Source: Martinezella dioscoreae
GTDB taxonomy: Bacteria; Pseudomonadota; Alphaproteobacteria; Rhizobiales; Rhizobiaceae
NCBI RefSeq assembly: GCF_009176305.1
Contig: NZ_BLAJ01000003.1
Location: 744,001 to 808,000 of the forward strand
Length of the DNA: 64,000 bases
Reading direction: 5' to 3'
Shown here: positions 56,553 through 64,000 of the stretch, in pieces
How the letters are laid out: each line of letters starts with the position of its first letter
Numbering within the stretch: position 1 is the stretch's first letter
Notes under the pieces: generated by a model
What the model was told of the DNA's origin: nothing
The model's input: the letters and a program-made list of their open reading frames with translations, nothing else
The model's database searches: none
Position numbers and translations under genes: made by a program

Positions 56553-57221
56553 ATGCTGTCACACGAGCAGATATGGGGTGCGATCGACCGGCTTGCCGAG
56601 CGGCATGCCCTGACCCCTTCCGGTCTCGCCCGCCGCGCCGGCCTCGATGCCACCTCCTTCAACAAATCGAAGCGGCTGAGCCAAGACGGACGCCTGCGCT
56701 GGCCCTCGACGGAATCGATCGCCAAGATCCTCGATGCGACGGGTGCCAGCCTGGAGCAGTTCCTGAGCTTCATCCGGCCCGCCGAGACGCCGGGCGCTAC
56801 GACTCCACCAAACGGGATTTTGCCGGCCGGCAACGCCATACCTCTGATCGGCTTTGCCCAAGCGGGCGCAGGCGGCTTCTTCGACGATGGCGGATTTCCA
56901 GCCGGTCAGGGCTGGGACATGGTGGAATTTCCCGTCGCTGCCGGGCACAGGACCGGCGCCTACGCGCTGGAGGTGCAGGGCGAAAGCATGTTGCCGCTCT
57001 ATCGCGACGGGGATATTCTGATTGTCGAGCCAGGTGCTCAGATCAGGAAAAACGACCGTGTCGTCGTGAAGACCCGCGAGGGCGAAGTCATGGCCAAGGT
57101 TCTGCTGCGGCAGAGCGCCAAGTCGATTGAGCTTTTGTCGCTCAATCCCGAACACCCCAACCGCAGCTTCGATCTTGCGGATGTGGAATGGATTGCCCGG
57201 ATCATTTGGGCCAGCCAATAG
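56553..57221 (+). CDS. S24-family LexA/CI-like regulator
   Basis: The 222-residue protein has an N-terminal helix-turn-helix (LTPSGLARRAGLDATSFNKSKR) and a C-terminal S24 peptidase domain with nucleophile Ser145 in VQGESMLPLYRDGD and general-base Lys182 in VMAKVLL. An Ala-Gly pair at 104-105 in FAQAGAGG sits where LexA-type repressors cut themselves. It resembles phage-type repressors but no phage genes are nearby. The nuclease-like gene follows after 15 bases and is probably co-transcribed. Confidence 0.88.
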   Translation: MLSHEQIWGAIDRLAERHALTPSGLARRAGLDATSFNKSKRLSQDGRLRWPSTESIAKILDATGASLEQFLSFIRPAETPGATTPPNGILPAGNAIPLIGFAQAGAGGFFDDGGFPAGQGWDMVEFPVAAGHRTGAYALEVQGESMLPLYRDGDILIVEPGAQIRKNDRVVVKTREGEVMAKVLLRQSAKSIELLSLNPEHPNRSFDLADVEWIARIIWASQ

Positions 57222-57236
57222 GAAAGTTTTCTCGTT

Positions 57237-58514
57237 ATGCGTCGTAATATTTGGCTTGCAGGTGCGGCAGGCGCGATCGTCGGTTCTTGGTTGACCCTCG
57301 TCGCGATTCAGGTCAGCGAGCGTGGTTTCAGCCTGCCCCACCGAGACCACAGCGACACGACGGCTCAAAGCAAGCCGGCTGTGACTGGGCCGGGCGAGAC
57401 CGCCAAGGCCGGCACCACACCACCAAAGGCTATAGAAGCACCCAAGCCAGCCGAGACCACGAAGCAGAACGACGCAAATTCAGGTCAGGCGCAATCGGAG
57501 GGCCAACCGGTAGCGCAAGCCGCCGGCTCGGCCACGCAAGCAGCGAAGGATAAGGCAACGATCCTCGCCACAGCGTCCCCATCGACAAGCAGTTCCGACG
57601 GCAGTCCCGAGCTGTCCGCCGCTGCCATGGCGGCGGCTGCGGCGGCGAGCGATGGCGACGAGACTAAGGCCGCGGAAAACAAGACGGCGGCAGCGCCGCC
57701 GGTGACGCAACAGGACGACAAGGTTCCGACCGACGCTGCCCGTTCGAACGACGTATCGACGAAGCCAGAGGAAATCCAAAAGCTGCCGCCTGCGACAGAT
57801 ATGGCGAGCGGCAAGGACGCCGCCACGTCCCAGGCCCAGCAGTCAAGCGAAAACACGCCGGGCAAGGCGGTAGCCGCTTCATCGGAGACTGGGTCTGACG
57901 ACCAGGCCAAGACCGATCCCATCCCGGACAACCGGATACCGGCCGACCAGATCGACAGGGAGACGGCGGCGGCCGAACATCGAACCCTGCCGCCGGAATT
58001 GCCGCGGCAGCAGCCAGCGTCTCAGTCCGAACAGGCAGCACTTGATCCCGCATCCAAGCCGCAGGAGCAGACGACAACGATCGAACTCGTCCGCCCCTTC
58101 TCGGATCAGGCCGGCATATTGACCATCACCGGTAGGAGCGTACAGCTCACCGGGATCATTCCGACCGATGTCGATCGAATGTGCACCGGCCCGAGCGGGA
58201 AGGACTGGCCCTGCGGCCAAGCCGCGCGCACGGCATTCCGCATGTATCTGCGTGGCCGATCGATCGATTGCGATGTGCCCGATGCCAACTGGAAAGGCAC
58301 CGTCAAGGGCGCCTGCCGCTATGTCCGCGTCGATCTCAGCGCCTGGCTGGTGCGCTTCGGCTGGGCCGATCCGGAGCCAGGTTCGCCGCTTGCATCGCTC
58401 GTCGACGAGGCCAAGCAGAAGAAGCGCGGCATGTATGGCGACGATCCGCGCAAGAATGGAAAATCGACGCTCGGGCCGGCCTTGCCCAAGGAAGATCCGC
58501 TCAATCCGATCTGA
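57237..58514 (+). CDS. Membrane-anchored SNase-fold protein, probably catalytically inactive
   Basis: The 425-residue protein has an N-terminal membrane helix (about 5-25), a long Ala/Thr/Pro/Lys low-complexity linker (about 35-285) and a C-terminal domain related to alphaproteobacterial thermonuclease-like proteins. The four-cysteine framework is kept (C316, then WPCGQAA, IDCDV, GACRY), as is the late LSAWLVRFGWADP. The nuclease residues are not: the Arg-Leu-x-Gly-x-Asp strand reads VQLTGIIPTD and no D-G-D-T motif is seen. It follows the S24 regulator by 15 bases. A structural or binding role is more likely than DNA cutting. Confidence 0.75.
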   Translation: MRRNIWLAGAAGAIVGSWLTLVAIQVSERGFSLPHRDHSDTTAQSKPAVTGPGETAKAGTTPPKAIEAPKPAETTKQNDANSGQAQSEGQPVAQAAGSATQAAKDKATILATASPSTSSSDGSPELSAAAMAAAAAASDGDETKAAENKTAAAPPVTQQDDKVPTDAARSNDVSTKPEEIQKLPPATDMASGKDAATSQAQQSSENTPGKAVAASSETGSDDQAKTDPIPDNRIPADQIDRETAAAEHRTLPPELPRQQPASQSEQAALDPASKPQEQTTTIELVRPFSDQAGILTITGRSVQLTGIIPTDVDRMCTGPSGKDWPCGQAARTAFRMYLRGRSIDCDVPDANWKGTVKGACRYVRVDLSAWLVRFGWADPEPGSPLASLVDEAKQKKRGMYGDDPRKNGKSTLGPALPKEDPLNPI

Positions 58515-58589
58515 CGTCTTGCTTCAGCCACCACAGCGCCGCGCGTCATATATCGCGCGCAAAGGCCGCTACGGCACTTCCAATCCGCC

Positions 58590-58629
58590 GCATAATTCCT
58601 TAAATCGATTCCGATTCAAGGAATTATGC
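58590..58629. repeat. 40-bp near-perfect palindrome
   Basis: Arms GCATAATTCCTT (58590-58601) and AAGGAATTATGC (58618-58629) pair perfectly over 12 bp, and the 16-base centre holds a further AATCG/CGATT pair. It lies in the gap between the SNase-like gene and terB, 64 bases before the terB start. I recall similar AT-rich palindromes in other Rhizobium intergenic regions, so it may be a dispersed repeat or an operator. No T-run follows. Confidence 0.8.
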
Positions 58630-58692
58630 AGTAACTTTTGCCATGGGACGCGCGACTTTTCAGCTTGCCAAATTCAAAGGACTTCGCCTGTC

Positions 58693-59106
58693 ATGAACAA
58701 GCCGCTTTCTGCTCACGAGGCCCTGATCTACGTCATGGTACTGGCCTCGGCCGTCGATCGCACGATGAACGACCGGGAGCTCAGCCGCATCGGGGAGCTC
58801 ATTCACGCCCTGCCGGTCTTCAAGGGGTTCGACGACGAGAAGCTGATTTCCGTCTCTCGCGATTGCGCCAAGCTTCTTTCGAACAATGAGGGATTGGACA
58901 TCGTGCTCGAAACCGTGCGCGATACGCTTCCCGCCCGTCTTTATGACACAGCCTACGCCCTTGCCGTCGAAGTCGCTTCGGCCGACCTGTCGGTCAAGGC
59001 CGAGGAATTGCGCCTGCTCAGCCTGCTTCGCGACCGTCTCGGCCTCGACAAACTGACTTGTGCGGCCATCGAACGCAGCGCAATCGCCCGTTATCGCAAG
59101 GCCTAG
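58693..59106 (+). CDS. TerB-family protein
   Basis: The 137-residue helical protein (MNKPLSAHEALIYVMVLASAVDRTMNDRELSRIGELIHALPVF...) matches the TerB/tellurite-resistance fold, with the acidic metal-binding-like positions D-x-x-M-x-D-x-E in the first helical hairpin and ASADLSVKAEELRLL in the second half. Single TerB domains are widespread and their role is unclear; no other ter genes are nearby, so tellurite resistance should not be assumed. Confidence 0.82.
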   Translation: MNKPLSAHEALIYVMVLASAVDRTMNDRELSRIGELIHALPVFKGFDDEKLISVSRDCAKLLSNNEGLDIVLETVRDTLPARLYDTAYALAVEVASADLSVKAEELRLLSLLRDRLGLDKLTCAAIERSAIARYRKA

Positions 59107-59130
59107 AGGCTTTTTCCGAAATTGCGCTAA

Positions 59131-60006
59131 TCAGTAAAGCCCATAGGGAAAATAGCGCAGATAAATTTCCTGCAGCCTGCCATCGCGAGACAGCGTGGCA
59201 AGCGCATGGTTGATCGCCGCCGTCAGATCGGCGTCCTGCTGGCGCAGCATGATGGTCATGCCTTCGCCGAGAAATTGCTGTGACAGGTAGGGACCGTCAA
59301 AAAGAGCGCAGCATTTTTCCGCCGCCGGCGACGAGACCCAGAAGGAAAGCTGCAGGCCATCGGCAAATGCGGCATCGACCTTGCCGTCCTTGACGGCGGC
59401 CAGAAGCCCATCCTTGTCATCGAAGGGCACCGGCTTGATCGCCGGGAAGAAGGCCGTCAGCATTGCCTCATGCACTGTGCCCTTGACGACGCCAACAGGA
59501 TGTCCCGAGAGCGAGGCAGCTGTCGTGCCGCCGATCAATGCCTTGAGATTGCGCACGAAACGGGCAGGCAACATCAGGAACGGCCGTGAAAAGGCGAAGG
59601 TCTTGCGCAGTTCGGGTGTGACCGCAACGCCGGCGATGACGGCATCGCCTTGCGAAGCGGCAAGTGCGCCCTGCAATTCGCCAAAGGGCAAGGCCTGGAT
59701 CTGGCACTTGTCCGCTATTGCCAGCTCGTCGCAGATCTTGCGCGCCAGCTCGACATGGAAGCCGGTGAGCTTGCCGTTCTGATCGAGGAAATTGAAGGGC
59801 GGAAAGTCGATCGACGTCAGGAAGCGCAGTCTGACCAGCGAAGACAGATCCGGCTTCGGCAGGCGCTCACGCGCATCGAACAGGATCGGCAGGCTCGGCG
59901 GCTTCGTCTCCTGAGCGGCAAGCGGCAGGGTGCAGGACATGGCGATCAAGGCCGTAAGCGCAAGATGCCGGGCGGCCGACATGATCGAGGAAAGGCAAAC
60001 ACGCAT
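59131..60006 (-). CDS. Periplasmic solute-binding protein, family 3
   Basis: The 291-residue protein has a signal peptide (HLALTALIAMSCTLPLAAQ) and a family 3 solute-binding domain (LRFLTSIDFPPFNFLDQNGKLTGFHVELARKICDEL; DAVIAGVAVTPELRKTFAFSRPF; AALKDGKVDAAFADG-type region). Members bind polar amino acids or related small ligands. No permease or ATPase gene is next to it, so it is an orphan or serves a transporter elsewhere. An internal ATG at 59982 is an alternative start. Confidence 0.88.
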   Translation of the reverse strand: MRVCLSSIMSAARHLALTALIAMSCTLPLAAQETKPPSLPILFDARERLPKPDLSSLVRLRFLTSIDFPPFNFLDQNGKLTGFHVELARKICDELAIADKCQIQALPFGELQGALAASQGDAVIAGVAVTPELRKTFAFSRPFLMLPARFVRNLKALIGGTTAASLSGHPVGVVKGTVHEAMLTAFFPAIKPVPFDDKDGLLAAVKDGKVDAAFADGLQLSFWVSSPAAEKCCALFDGPYLSQQFLGEGMTIMLRQQDADLTAAINHALATLSRDGRLQEIYLRYFPYGLY

Positions 60007-60142
60007 GGTCTGGATCCGGCCTCCGGTCGTGGATGCACATTTCTGGTTTCACGAATCCGATGTAGCAGAGTCATGCCGCAGGGGGAATATCGCGGCCTAC
60101 TGATGGTCGAAGCGGCTCCGGGATGAGCGGCGTTCGAGCCTT

Positions 60143-60754
60143 TTACTTTTTCGGCAGAACGAGCCGTTCAATCTTTGCCGATCGGGTGCCGCCCGCCTCC
60201 CCGCGCCGCTTCAACAGCCTTGCCGGGGTACCGACATAGATGCCGTAAGGCTCGGTCCTACCCTTGACGACGGCATTCGCACCGATGACGCATCCTTTGG
60301 AAATATGGGAGCCACCGAGGATCTTGGCGCCCGCTCCGATCCAGACATCGTCTTCGATGACGATCGGCTTCTTCGTCACGCCCTGAAGACGAATTGGGCG
60401 GGAAATATCATCGAAATTGTGATCGAAGGAAACGATCATCGCATGCGCAGCGATGCGTACATCATTGCCTATGACGATCCCGCCGCGGCCCAGCAGAATG
60501 CTGTAATCGTTGAAGGAGACGTGATTACCGATCTCGATGCTGCCTTCCTGTGCATCGATGACGACTCCCTTGCGGAAATGCACTCTTTCCCCGATGCGAA
60601 CGTCGCCGCGCCGCCAGATGATCCTGGTGCTGAGAGGTACTTTCGTGCTGCGGGCGATCTTCAGCGCACCACTCCGAAAGAGCGCCCTCAGCCTGTAAAA
60701 CCATGCTATTCCACGCATTCCGACGCTCCTGACAAGGGGCGCCTGTTTTTGCAT
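60143..60754 (-). CDS. Left-handed beta-helix (hexapeptide-repeat) acyltransferase
   Basis: The 203-residue protein is made of hexapeptide repeats (IGERVHFRKGVVIDAQEGSIEIGNHVSFNDYSILLGRGGIVIGNDVRIAAHAMIVS) with the acetyltransferase motif FDHNFDDISRPIRLQG, and VWIGAGAKILGGSHISKGCVIGANAVV. The closest well-known relatives acetylate sugars of polysaccharides or LPS. The start ATG 60754 is preferred to a codon 31 residues upstream, which overlaps non-repeat sequence. It lies about 75 bases after the MFS gene on the same strand. Confidence 0.87.
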   Translation of the reverse strand: MQKQAPLVRSVGMRGIAWFYRLRALFRSGALKIARSTKVPLSTRIIWRRGDVRIGERVHFRKGVVIDAQEGSIEIGNHVSFNDYSILLGRGGIVIGNDVRIAAHAMIVSFDHNFDDISRPIRLQGVTKKPIVIEDDVWIGAGAKILGGSHISKGCVIGANAVVKGRTEPYGIYVGTPARLLKRRGEAGGTRSAKIERLVLPKK

Positions 60755-60830
60755 GCTTGTCTGGCGGCCACCTGAATGCGTCACAGATGGCGATGCGGCA
60801 GCGCAGTCACAAGTGTTGTCCTTGCATTGC

Positions 60831-62057
60831 TCAGGTGCGCGCAGCAAGGCCCGTGATCAATGCAATCACGCCAAAGCCCGCCGCCCCTGCGCATACCGCA
60901 GCCCAGCCGCCGAAATCCCATGCCGTGCCGGCGAGCGCCGATCCGAGAGCCCCGCCGAGGAAGAAGATGCCGACGAACAGACCATTGATCCGCCCGCGCG
61001 CCTCCGGCTTCAGGAGATTGACGGCACGGCGACCCAAGGTCTGATCGCCGGTGACGCCGACATCGAGCAAGACGGCGCTCATGCCCAGAAGGATCAACTG
61101 GGCCACGGAGCTGCCCGAGCGTATTCCACCCACCCAGGCGGCCAGCGCCATCGCGGCAAGCACGATCAGATGCGAGGCCAATGTCGCCGTCCGCGTCCAT
61201 CCCCTGTCGCCCATACGGCCGAAGACGGAGGTCGCCGCGGCACCACCGGCGCCCACAAGGGCAAACAGCGCGATGCCGGATTGGCCGAGCGAGAACGGCG
61301 GCTGCGCCAGACGCAGTGCGACGGAAGTCCAGAACAGGCTGAAGCTCGCCATCATCAAGGCCGCCGTGAAGGCGCGCAGCCGCAGCACCGGTTCCTCCTG
61401 CAAAAGCTTGAAGAGCGAACCGATCAAGGCCCCGTAGTTCGTGCTGATCAGAGGGCGCCGCTCGGGCAGGCGCAGGGCAAGCACAGCGGCGAGGAGCGCA
61501 AGCGTTGCGGCGCTCAGGGCATAGAAACTTCTCCAGCCCCAAAAGTCGGCAATCAGGCTCGCCAAAGGGCGTGAGACAAGAATGCCGACCATGACGCCGC
61601 TCATGACATTGCCGATCACCCGGCCGCGATGTTCGGGCGGCGCCATCGCTGCCGCGATGGGCACGAGGATCTGGATGGCGGAGCAGGCCGCTCCCAGAAG
61701 GAAGAGGAAGATCAACAGGCTCCAGCCGGTCGGCGCGAAGGCGGCGGCAACGGCCATGACCAGAGCCGAAAGGAGCATGCGCAGCACCAGCTGCCGGTTC
61801 TCCATAAGGTCCGCCAGCGGCACCAGAAAGAACAGGCCGGCGGCGTAGCCAAGCAGCGAGGCCATGGCCACCAGGCCGGCACCGCTTTCGGAAAAGCCGA
61901 GCGACGGACCGATGATGCCGACCAGTGTCTGAGGCGCGAAAAGATTGATGATGATGACGCCGGTCGCGATGGCGAACAACAATGTCGAGGGAGCGGCCGT
62001 TGCTGCGGAAACCTCTTCCTCCGACTCGCTCGTGATGCATTCCGGGACCTGCGACAT
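60831..62057 (-). CDS. MFS transporter
   Basis: The 408-residue protein has twelve helices, with LFAIATGVIIINLFAPQTLVGIIGPSLGFSESGAGLVAMASLLGYAAGLFFLVPLADLMENR covering helices 1-2 and the motif A loop. Starts at ATG 62057 after GGAGAG; an upstream in-frame codon at 62111 would fall in the operator region. It is divergent from a LysR gene, 99 bases away, and is probably that regulator's target. The substrate is unknown. Confidence 0.9.
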   Translation of the reverse strand: MSQVPECITSESEEEVSAATAAPSTLLFAIATGVIIINLFAPQTLVGIIGPSLGFSESGAGLVAMASLLGYAAGLFFLVPLADLMENRQLVLRMLLSALVMAVAAAFAPTGWSLLIFLFLLGAACSAIQILVPIAAAMAPPEHRGRVIGNVMSGVMVGILVSRPLASLIADFWGWRSFYALSAATLALLAAVLALRLPERRPLISTNYGALIGSLFKLLQEEPVLRLRAFTAALMMASFSLFWTSVALRLAQPPFSLGQSGIALFALVGAGGAAATSVFGRMGDRGWTRTATLASHLIVLAAMALAAWVGGIRSGSSVAQLILLGMSAVLLDVGVTGDQTLGRRAVNLLKPEARGRINGLFVGIFFLGGALGSALAGTAWDFGGWAAVCAGAAGFGVIALITGLAART

Positions 62058-62078
62058 GATCTCTCCAAATTTCTGATA

Positions 62079-62098
62079 ATAAAGATAGCCATCTTTAT
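62079..62098. promoter_or_regulatory. Perfect palindrome, putative LysR operator
   Basis: ATAAAGAT-AGCC-ATCTTTAT is a perfect 8-4-8 inverted repeat in the MFS/LysR intergenic region, 22 bases upstream of the MFS start. It does not satisfy T-N11-A strictly, but geometry and position suit a regulator site. Confidence 0.6.
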
Positions 62099-62156
62099 CG
62101 CTTCGTTGCATAATGCGGCAATTGAAATGAACTAATAATGATTATGCGAGCTCAGC

Positions 62157-63065
62157 ATGAACATTCATGACCTGGAAGCTTTCGTCGCAGTGGTGGAAAC
62201 AGGTTCGATCGTTGCCGCCTCCGCACGCATCAATCTGACCCAGCCAGGCATCACCCGGCGCATACAGAACCTGGAAGACAGTCTCGGCATCGCTCTCCTC
62301 GACCGGCAGTCCAAGCCCTTGCGGCCGACGGCGGCAGGACGCGAGGCCTATGAGCATGGCCGTCGGGTGCTGCGCTCGCTCGACGATCTCAAGGCCGGCG
62401 TTTCGCCCGGCGGCACGATCGGCGGCGAATTCCGCCTCGGGATCATGCCCTATCTCTCCGAAGCGGCCTTATCGGCCCCGCTCGACGAATTGCGCGGCCA
62501 GTTTCCGCAATTGACGCTGCGCATCGTTACCGGCTGGTCGCCGCAACTGATCGAACAGGTCGCTCACAGTCAGCTCGATGCGGCAACCGTCTGCCTGGCG
62601 GAAGGGCTGCAGCCGCCGGATAATGTCGTCGGCGAGATGCTCGGAGTCCATGCCGTCATTCTCGTCGCGGCACCGTCGCTGGGCGTCCCCAAGGAACCGA
62701 GATTGGAAGATCTCTCCCGCTTCCCCTGGATCATGAACCAGAGCGGCTGCGGCTTTCGCGCCTTCATTCAGCATCGCTTCGAAGCCGAACGCCTGCCCTT
62801 CGACGTCGGCGTCGAGGCCATGAGCGCCGATCTCAGAATGTCGCTGGTCGCGCGCGGTCTCGGCATCGGCGTCTTGACGCCGGCCGCACTAGCAGACAGC
62901 CGCTGGCGCGATTTGGTCGAAATCGTCGAAGCCCCGGATTTCAGCCCGAAAGTCGTCAACTGGCTGGTGCATCGGCCGCCGGCGGGGCGGCTTGCCCGTC
63001 CGATCGCAATTTTTGGGGAAGCGCTGAAGGAAACGCTGAAAACGAAGAGACCGCTTCTCGCGTGA
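62157..63065 (+). CDS. LysR-family transcriptional regulator
   Basis: The 302-residue protein has the LysR winged helix (MNIHDLEAFVAVVETGSIVAASARINLTQPGITRRIQNLEDSLGIALLDRQ) and a typical effector-binding domain. It is divergent from the MFS gene and probably regulates it; the palindrome at 62079 is the candidate site. Confidence 0.92.
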   Translation: MNIHDLEAFVAVVETGSIVAASARINLTQPGITRRIQNLEDSLGIALLDRQSKPLRPTAAGREAYEHGRRVLRSLDDLKAGVSPGGTIGGEFRLGIMPYLSEAALSAPLDELRGQFPQLTLRIVTGWSPQLIEQVAHSQLDAATVCLAEGLQPPDNVVGEMLGVHAVILVAAPSLGVPKEPRLEDLSRFPWIMNQSGCGFRAFIQHRFEAERLPFDVGVEAMSADLRMSLVARGLGIGVLTPAALADSRWRDLVEIVEAPDFSPKVVNWLVHRPPAGRLARPIAIFGEALKETLKTKRPLLA

Positions 63066-63071
63066 AGATTA

Positions 63072-63145
63072 TGGAGCGGGTGAAGGGAATCGAACCCTCG
63101 TATTCAGCTTGGGAAGCTGCTGCTCTACCATTGAGCTACACCCGC
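63072..63145 (-). tRNA. tRNA-Gly (anticodon CCC)
   Basis: On the minus strand the sequence folds as a full cloverleaf: acceptor GCGGGTG/CACCCGC, D-stem GCTC/GAGC, anticodon loop TTCCCAA (anticodon CCC), T-loop TTCGATT, discriminator T and an encoded CCA at 63072-63074. The first anticodon-stem pair is a G-A mismatch. It lies downstream of the dCTP deaminase gene. Confidence 0.97.
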
Positions 63146-63203
63146 CTGACACCGTGAGATGTCCAACAGTTACCGGCCTCTGTCAAGGCCGGTCGGCAAT
63201 CGA

Positions 63204-64000
63204 TCAAAGCCGGAAGTGCTTGGAGAGCTTCAGACCCTGTGCCTGGTAGTTCGAGCCGAGGCCAGAGCCGTAGAGGCTGCTTGGCTGTTCCAGCATGTGT
63301 TCATAGATCAGGCGACCGACGATCTGGCCATCCTCGAGGATGAAGGGCACTTCGTGGCTGCGCACTTCAAGCACGGCGCGGCTGCCGCGGCCGCCGGCCG
63401 GGGCATGGCCGAAGCCGGGATCGAAGAAGCCGGCATAGTGGACGCGGAATTCGCCGACCAGCGGATCGAACGGCGTCATCTCGGCGGCGAAATGCGGCGG
63501 CACATGCACAGCCTCGCGCGAGACGAGGATGTAGAATTCATCGGGATCGAGGATCAGCTCGGTGCGGCCGCGGCTATAGAGCGGTTCCCAGAAATCGAAA
63601 ATATCGTGCTGGGCCTTTTTGTCGACGTCGACGACGGCGGTATGGTGCTTGCCGCGATAGCCGATCAGGCCTTCCTTGTCGCCGGCAAGATCGATCGAGA
63701 GCGCGATGCCGCCGCCGGTGATATTCGGCTTCTTGCTGGCGACCAGCGTCTCGCTCTCGTGTAGCGCCAGCAGTTCCGGCTCGGTGAGCAGGGCCTGGCC
63801 GACGCGGAAGCGGATCTGCGACAGGCGCGAACCGCGGCGAACGACGATCGGGAAGGTGCGCGGGCTGATTTCGAGATAGAGCGGGCCGGAATAGCCGGCC
63901 GGGATCTTGTCGAACTCCTGCGCCCGGTCGGTGATGACGCGGGTGAAGATGTCGAGACGGCCGGTCGAGCTCTTCGGATTGGCGGAGGCCGACATATCCT
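63204..64000 (-). CDS. dcd: dCTP deaminase, long two-domain form (partial, 5' end off window)
   Basis: The visible 265 residues match the C-terminal part of the rhizobial 2'-deoxycytidine 5'-triphosphate deaminase, which is about 360 residues long and made of two dUTPase-like domains. SASANPKSSTGRLDIFTRVI, PLYLEISPRTFPIVVRRGSRLSQIRF and VGEFRVHYAGFFDPGFGH are present. An in-frame ATG at 63995 is not the real start, since the preceding codon is open and the conserved Met-Ser-Ala-Ser segment is internal in the family. It converts dCTP to dUTP, feeding dTTP synthesis. Confidence 0.9.
   Translation of the reverse strand, partial: DMSASANPKSSTGRLDIFTRVITDRAQEFDKIPAGYSGPLYLEISPRTFPIVVRRGSRLSQIRFRVGQALLTEPELLALHESETLVASKKPNITGGGIALSIDLAGDKEGLIGYRGKHHTAVVDVDKKAQHDIFDFWEPLYSRGRTELILDPDEFYILVSREAVHVPPHFAAEMTPFDPLVGEFRVHYAGFFDPGFGHAPAGGRGSRAVLEVRSHEVPFILEDGQIVGRLIYEHMLEQPSSLYGSGLGSNYQAQGLKLSKHFRL

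Noticed and set aside
56553-57221. Prophage remnant suggested by the CI-like S24 regulator
   Set aside because: No integrase, structural, lysis or att-like sequences are nearby; flanking genes are ordinary chromosomal genes.
58693-59106. Tellurite resistance locus
   Set aside because: Only a single TerB domain is present; terC, terD or terZ-type partners are absent, so the resistance label is not supported.
63072-63145. Integration site at the tRNA-Gly gene
   Set aside because: No integrase, direct repeat of the tRNA 3' end or foreign-looking DNA is visible within the window.

Overview
The window reads as a chromosomal segment of a Rhizobiaceae alphaproteobacterium, most likely Rhizobium itself. 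The reasons are a complete rhizobial-type chemotaxis operon (icpA-cheS-cheY1-cheA-cheW-cheR-cheB-cheY2), the eukaryote-like glutamine synthetase GlnII paired with the short divergent gene gstI, a PodJ-like polar organiser, a fused SecDF, a long-form dCTP deaminase, high GC content, and several families of GC-rich palindromic intergenic repeats of the RIME type. I see no prophage, transposase, plasmid backbone, CRISPR array or defence island; this is mostly core genome.

Layout. 1-7436 (minus): chemotaxis operon headed by a soluble globin-domain receptor. 7437-8127: long leader region with one possible 37-residue membrane peptide. 8128-12854 (plus): GT39-type glycosyltransferase, small exported protein, SecDF. 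12903-16121: SMP-30-type protein and a UvrD/PcrA-type helicase. 16122-25156 (minus): a branched-chain amino acid (Liv) ABC transporter, a GMC oxidoreductase, 3-hydroxyisobutyryl-CoA hydrolase and 3-hydroxyisobutyrate dehydrogenase, broken by repeat clusters and facing a divergent LysR gene (25157-26083). 26096-31467: galE, an aminotransferase, mscL, and a TetR/MFS divergent pair. 31575-36839 (minus): a fadE-fadA-fadB beta-oxidation operon with a strong upstream palindrome. 37319-41002: PodJ. 41290-43019: TauE/SafE permease with a TIGR02186 partner. 43020-44195: HxlR regulator and RibD/DHFR-like reductase. 44192-47577 (minus): PdeM and DEXH helicase of the 'ligase-associated' repair set. 47706-48700: Rrf2 regulator with a CMD/AhpD-like enzyme. 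48788-50465: glnII and gstI with a sigma-54 promoter. 50475-56415: YitT, TPR methyltransferase, small membrane protein, CAP lipoprotein, MATE pump, PyrD, DUF952 and an exported protein. 56553-59106: S24/LexA-like regulator, a degenerate secreted nuclease-like protein, TerB. 59131-63065: solute-binding protein, acyltransferase, MFS/LysR divergent pair. Then tRNA-Gly(CCC) and the 3' part of a dCTP deaminase gene running off the right edge.

How genes work together. The chemotaxis genes are translationally coupled by stop/start overlaps. The Liv transporter plus HIBCH and MmsB suggest uptake and breakdown of valine or related branched compounds. FadE-FadA-FadB form a beta-oxidation set. GlnII/GstI form a nitrogen-control pair. 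Several regulator/target pairs carry operator-like palindromes visible by eye (25128, 30151, 36907, 47669, 62079).

The least ordinary things are: a receptor globin domain whose proximal heme histidine position is Glu; a nuclease-fold protein without catalytic residues directly behind a possibly self-cleaving S24 repressor; a 40-bp near-perfect palindrome before terB; and repeat elements that provide a Shine-Dalgarno sequence or overlap a gene start. I did not find a convincing wholly new multi-gene system. All calls come from reading the sequence and family knowledge; no database search was run.
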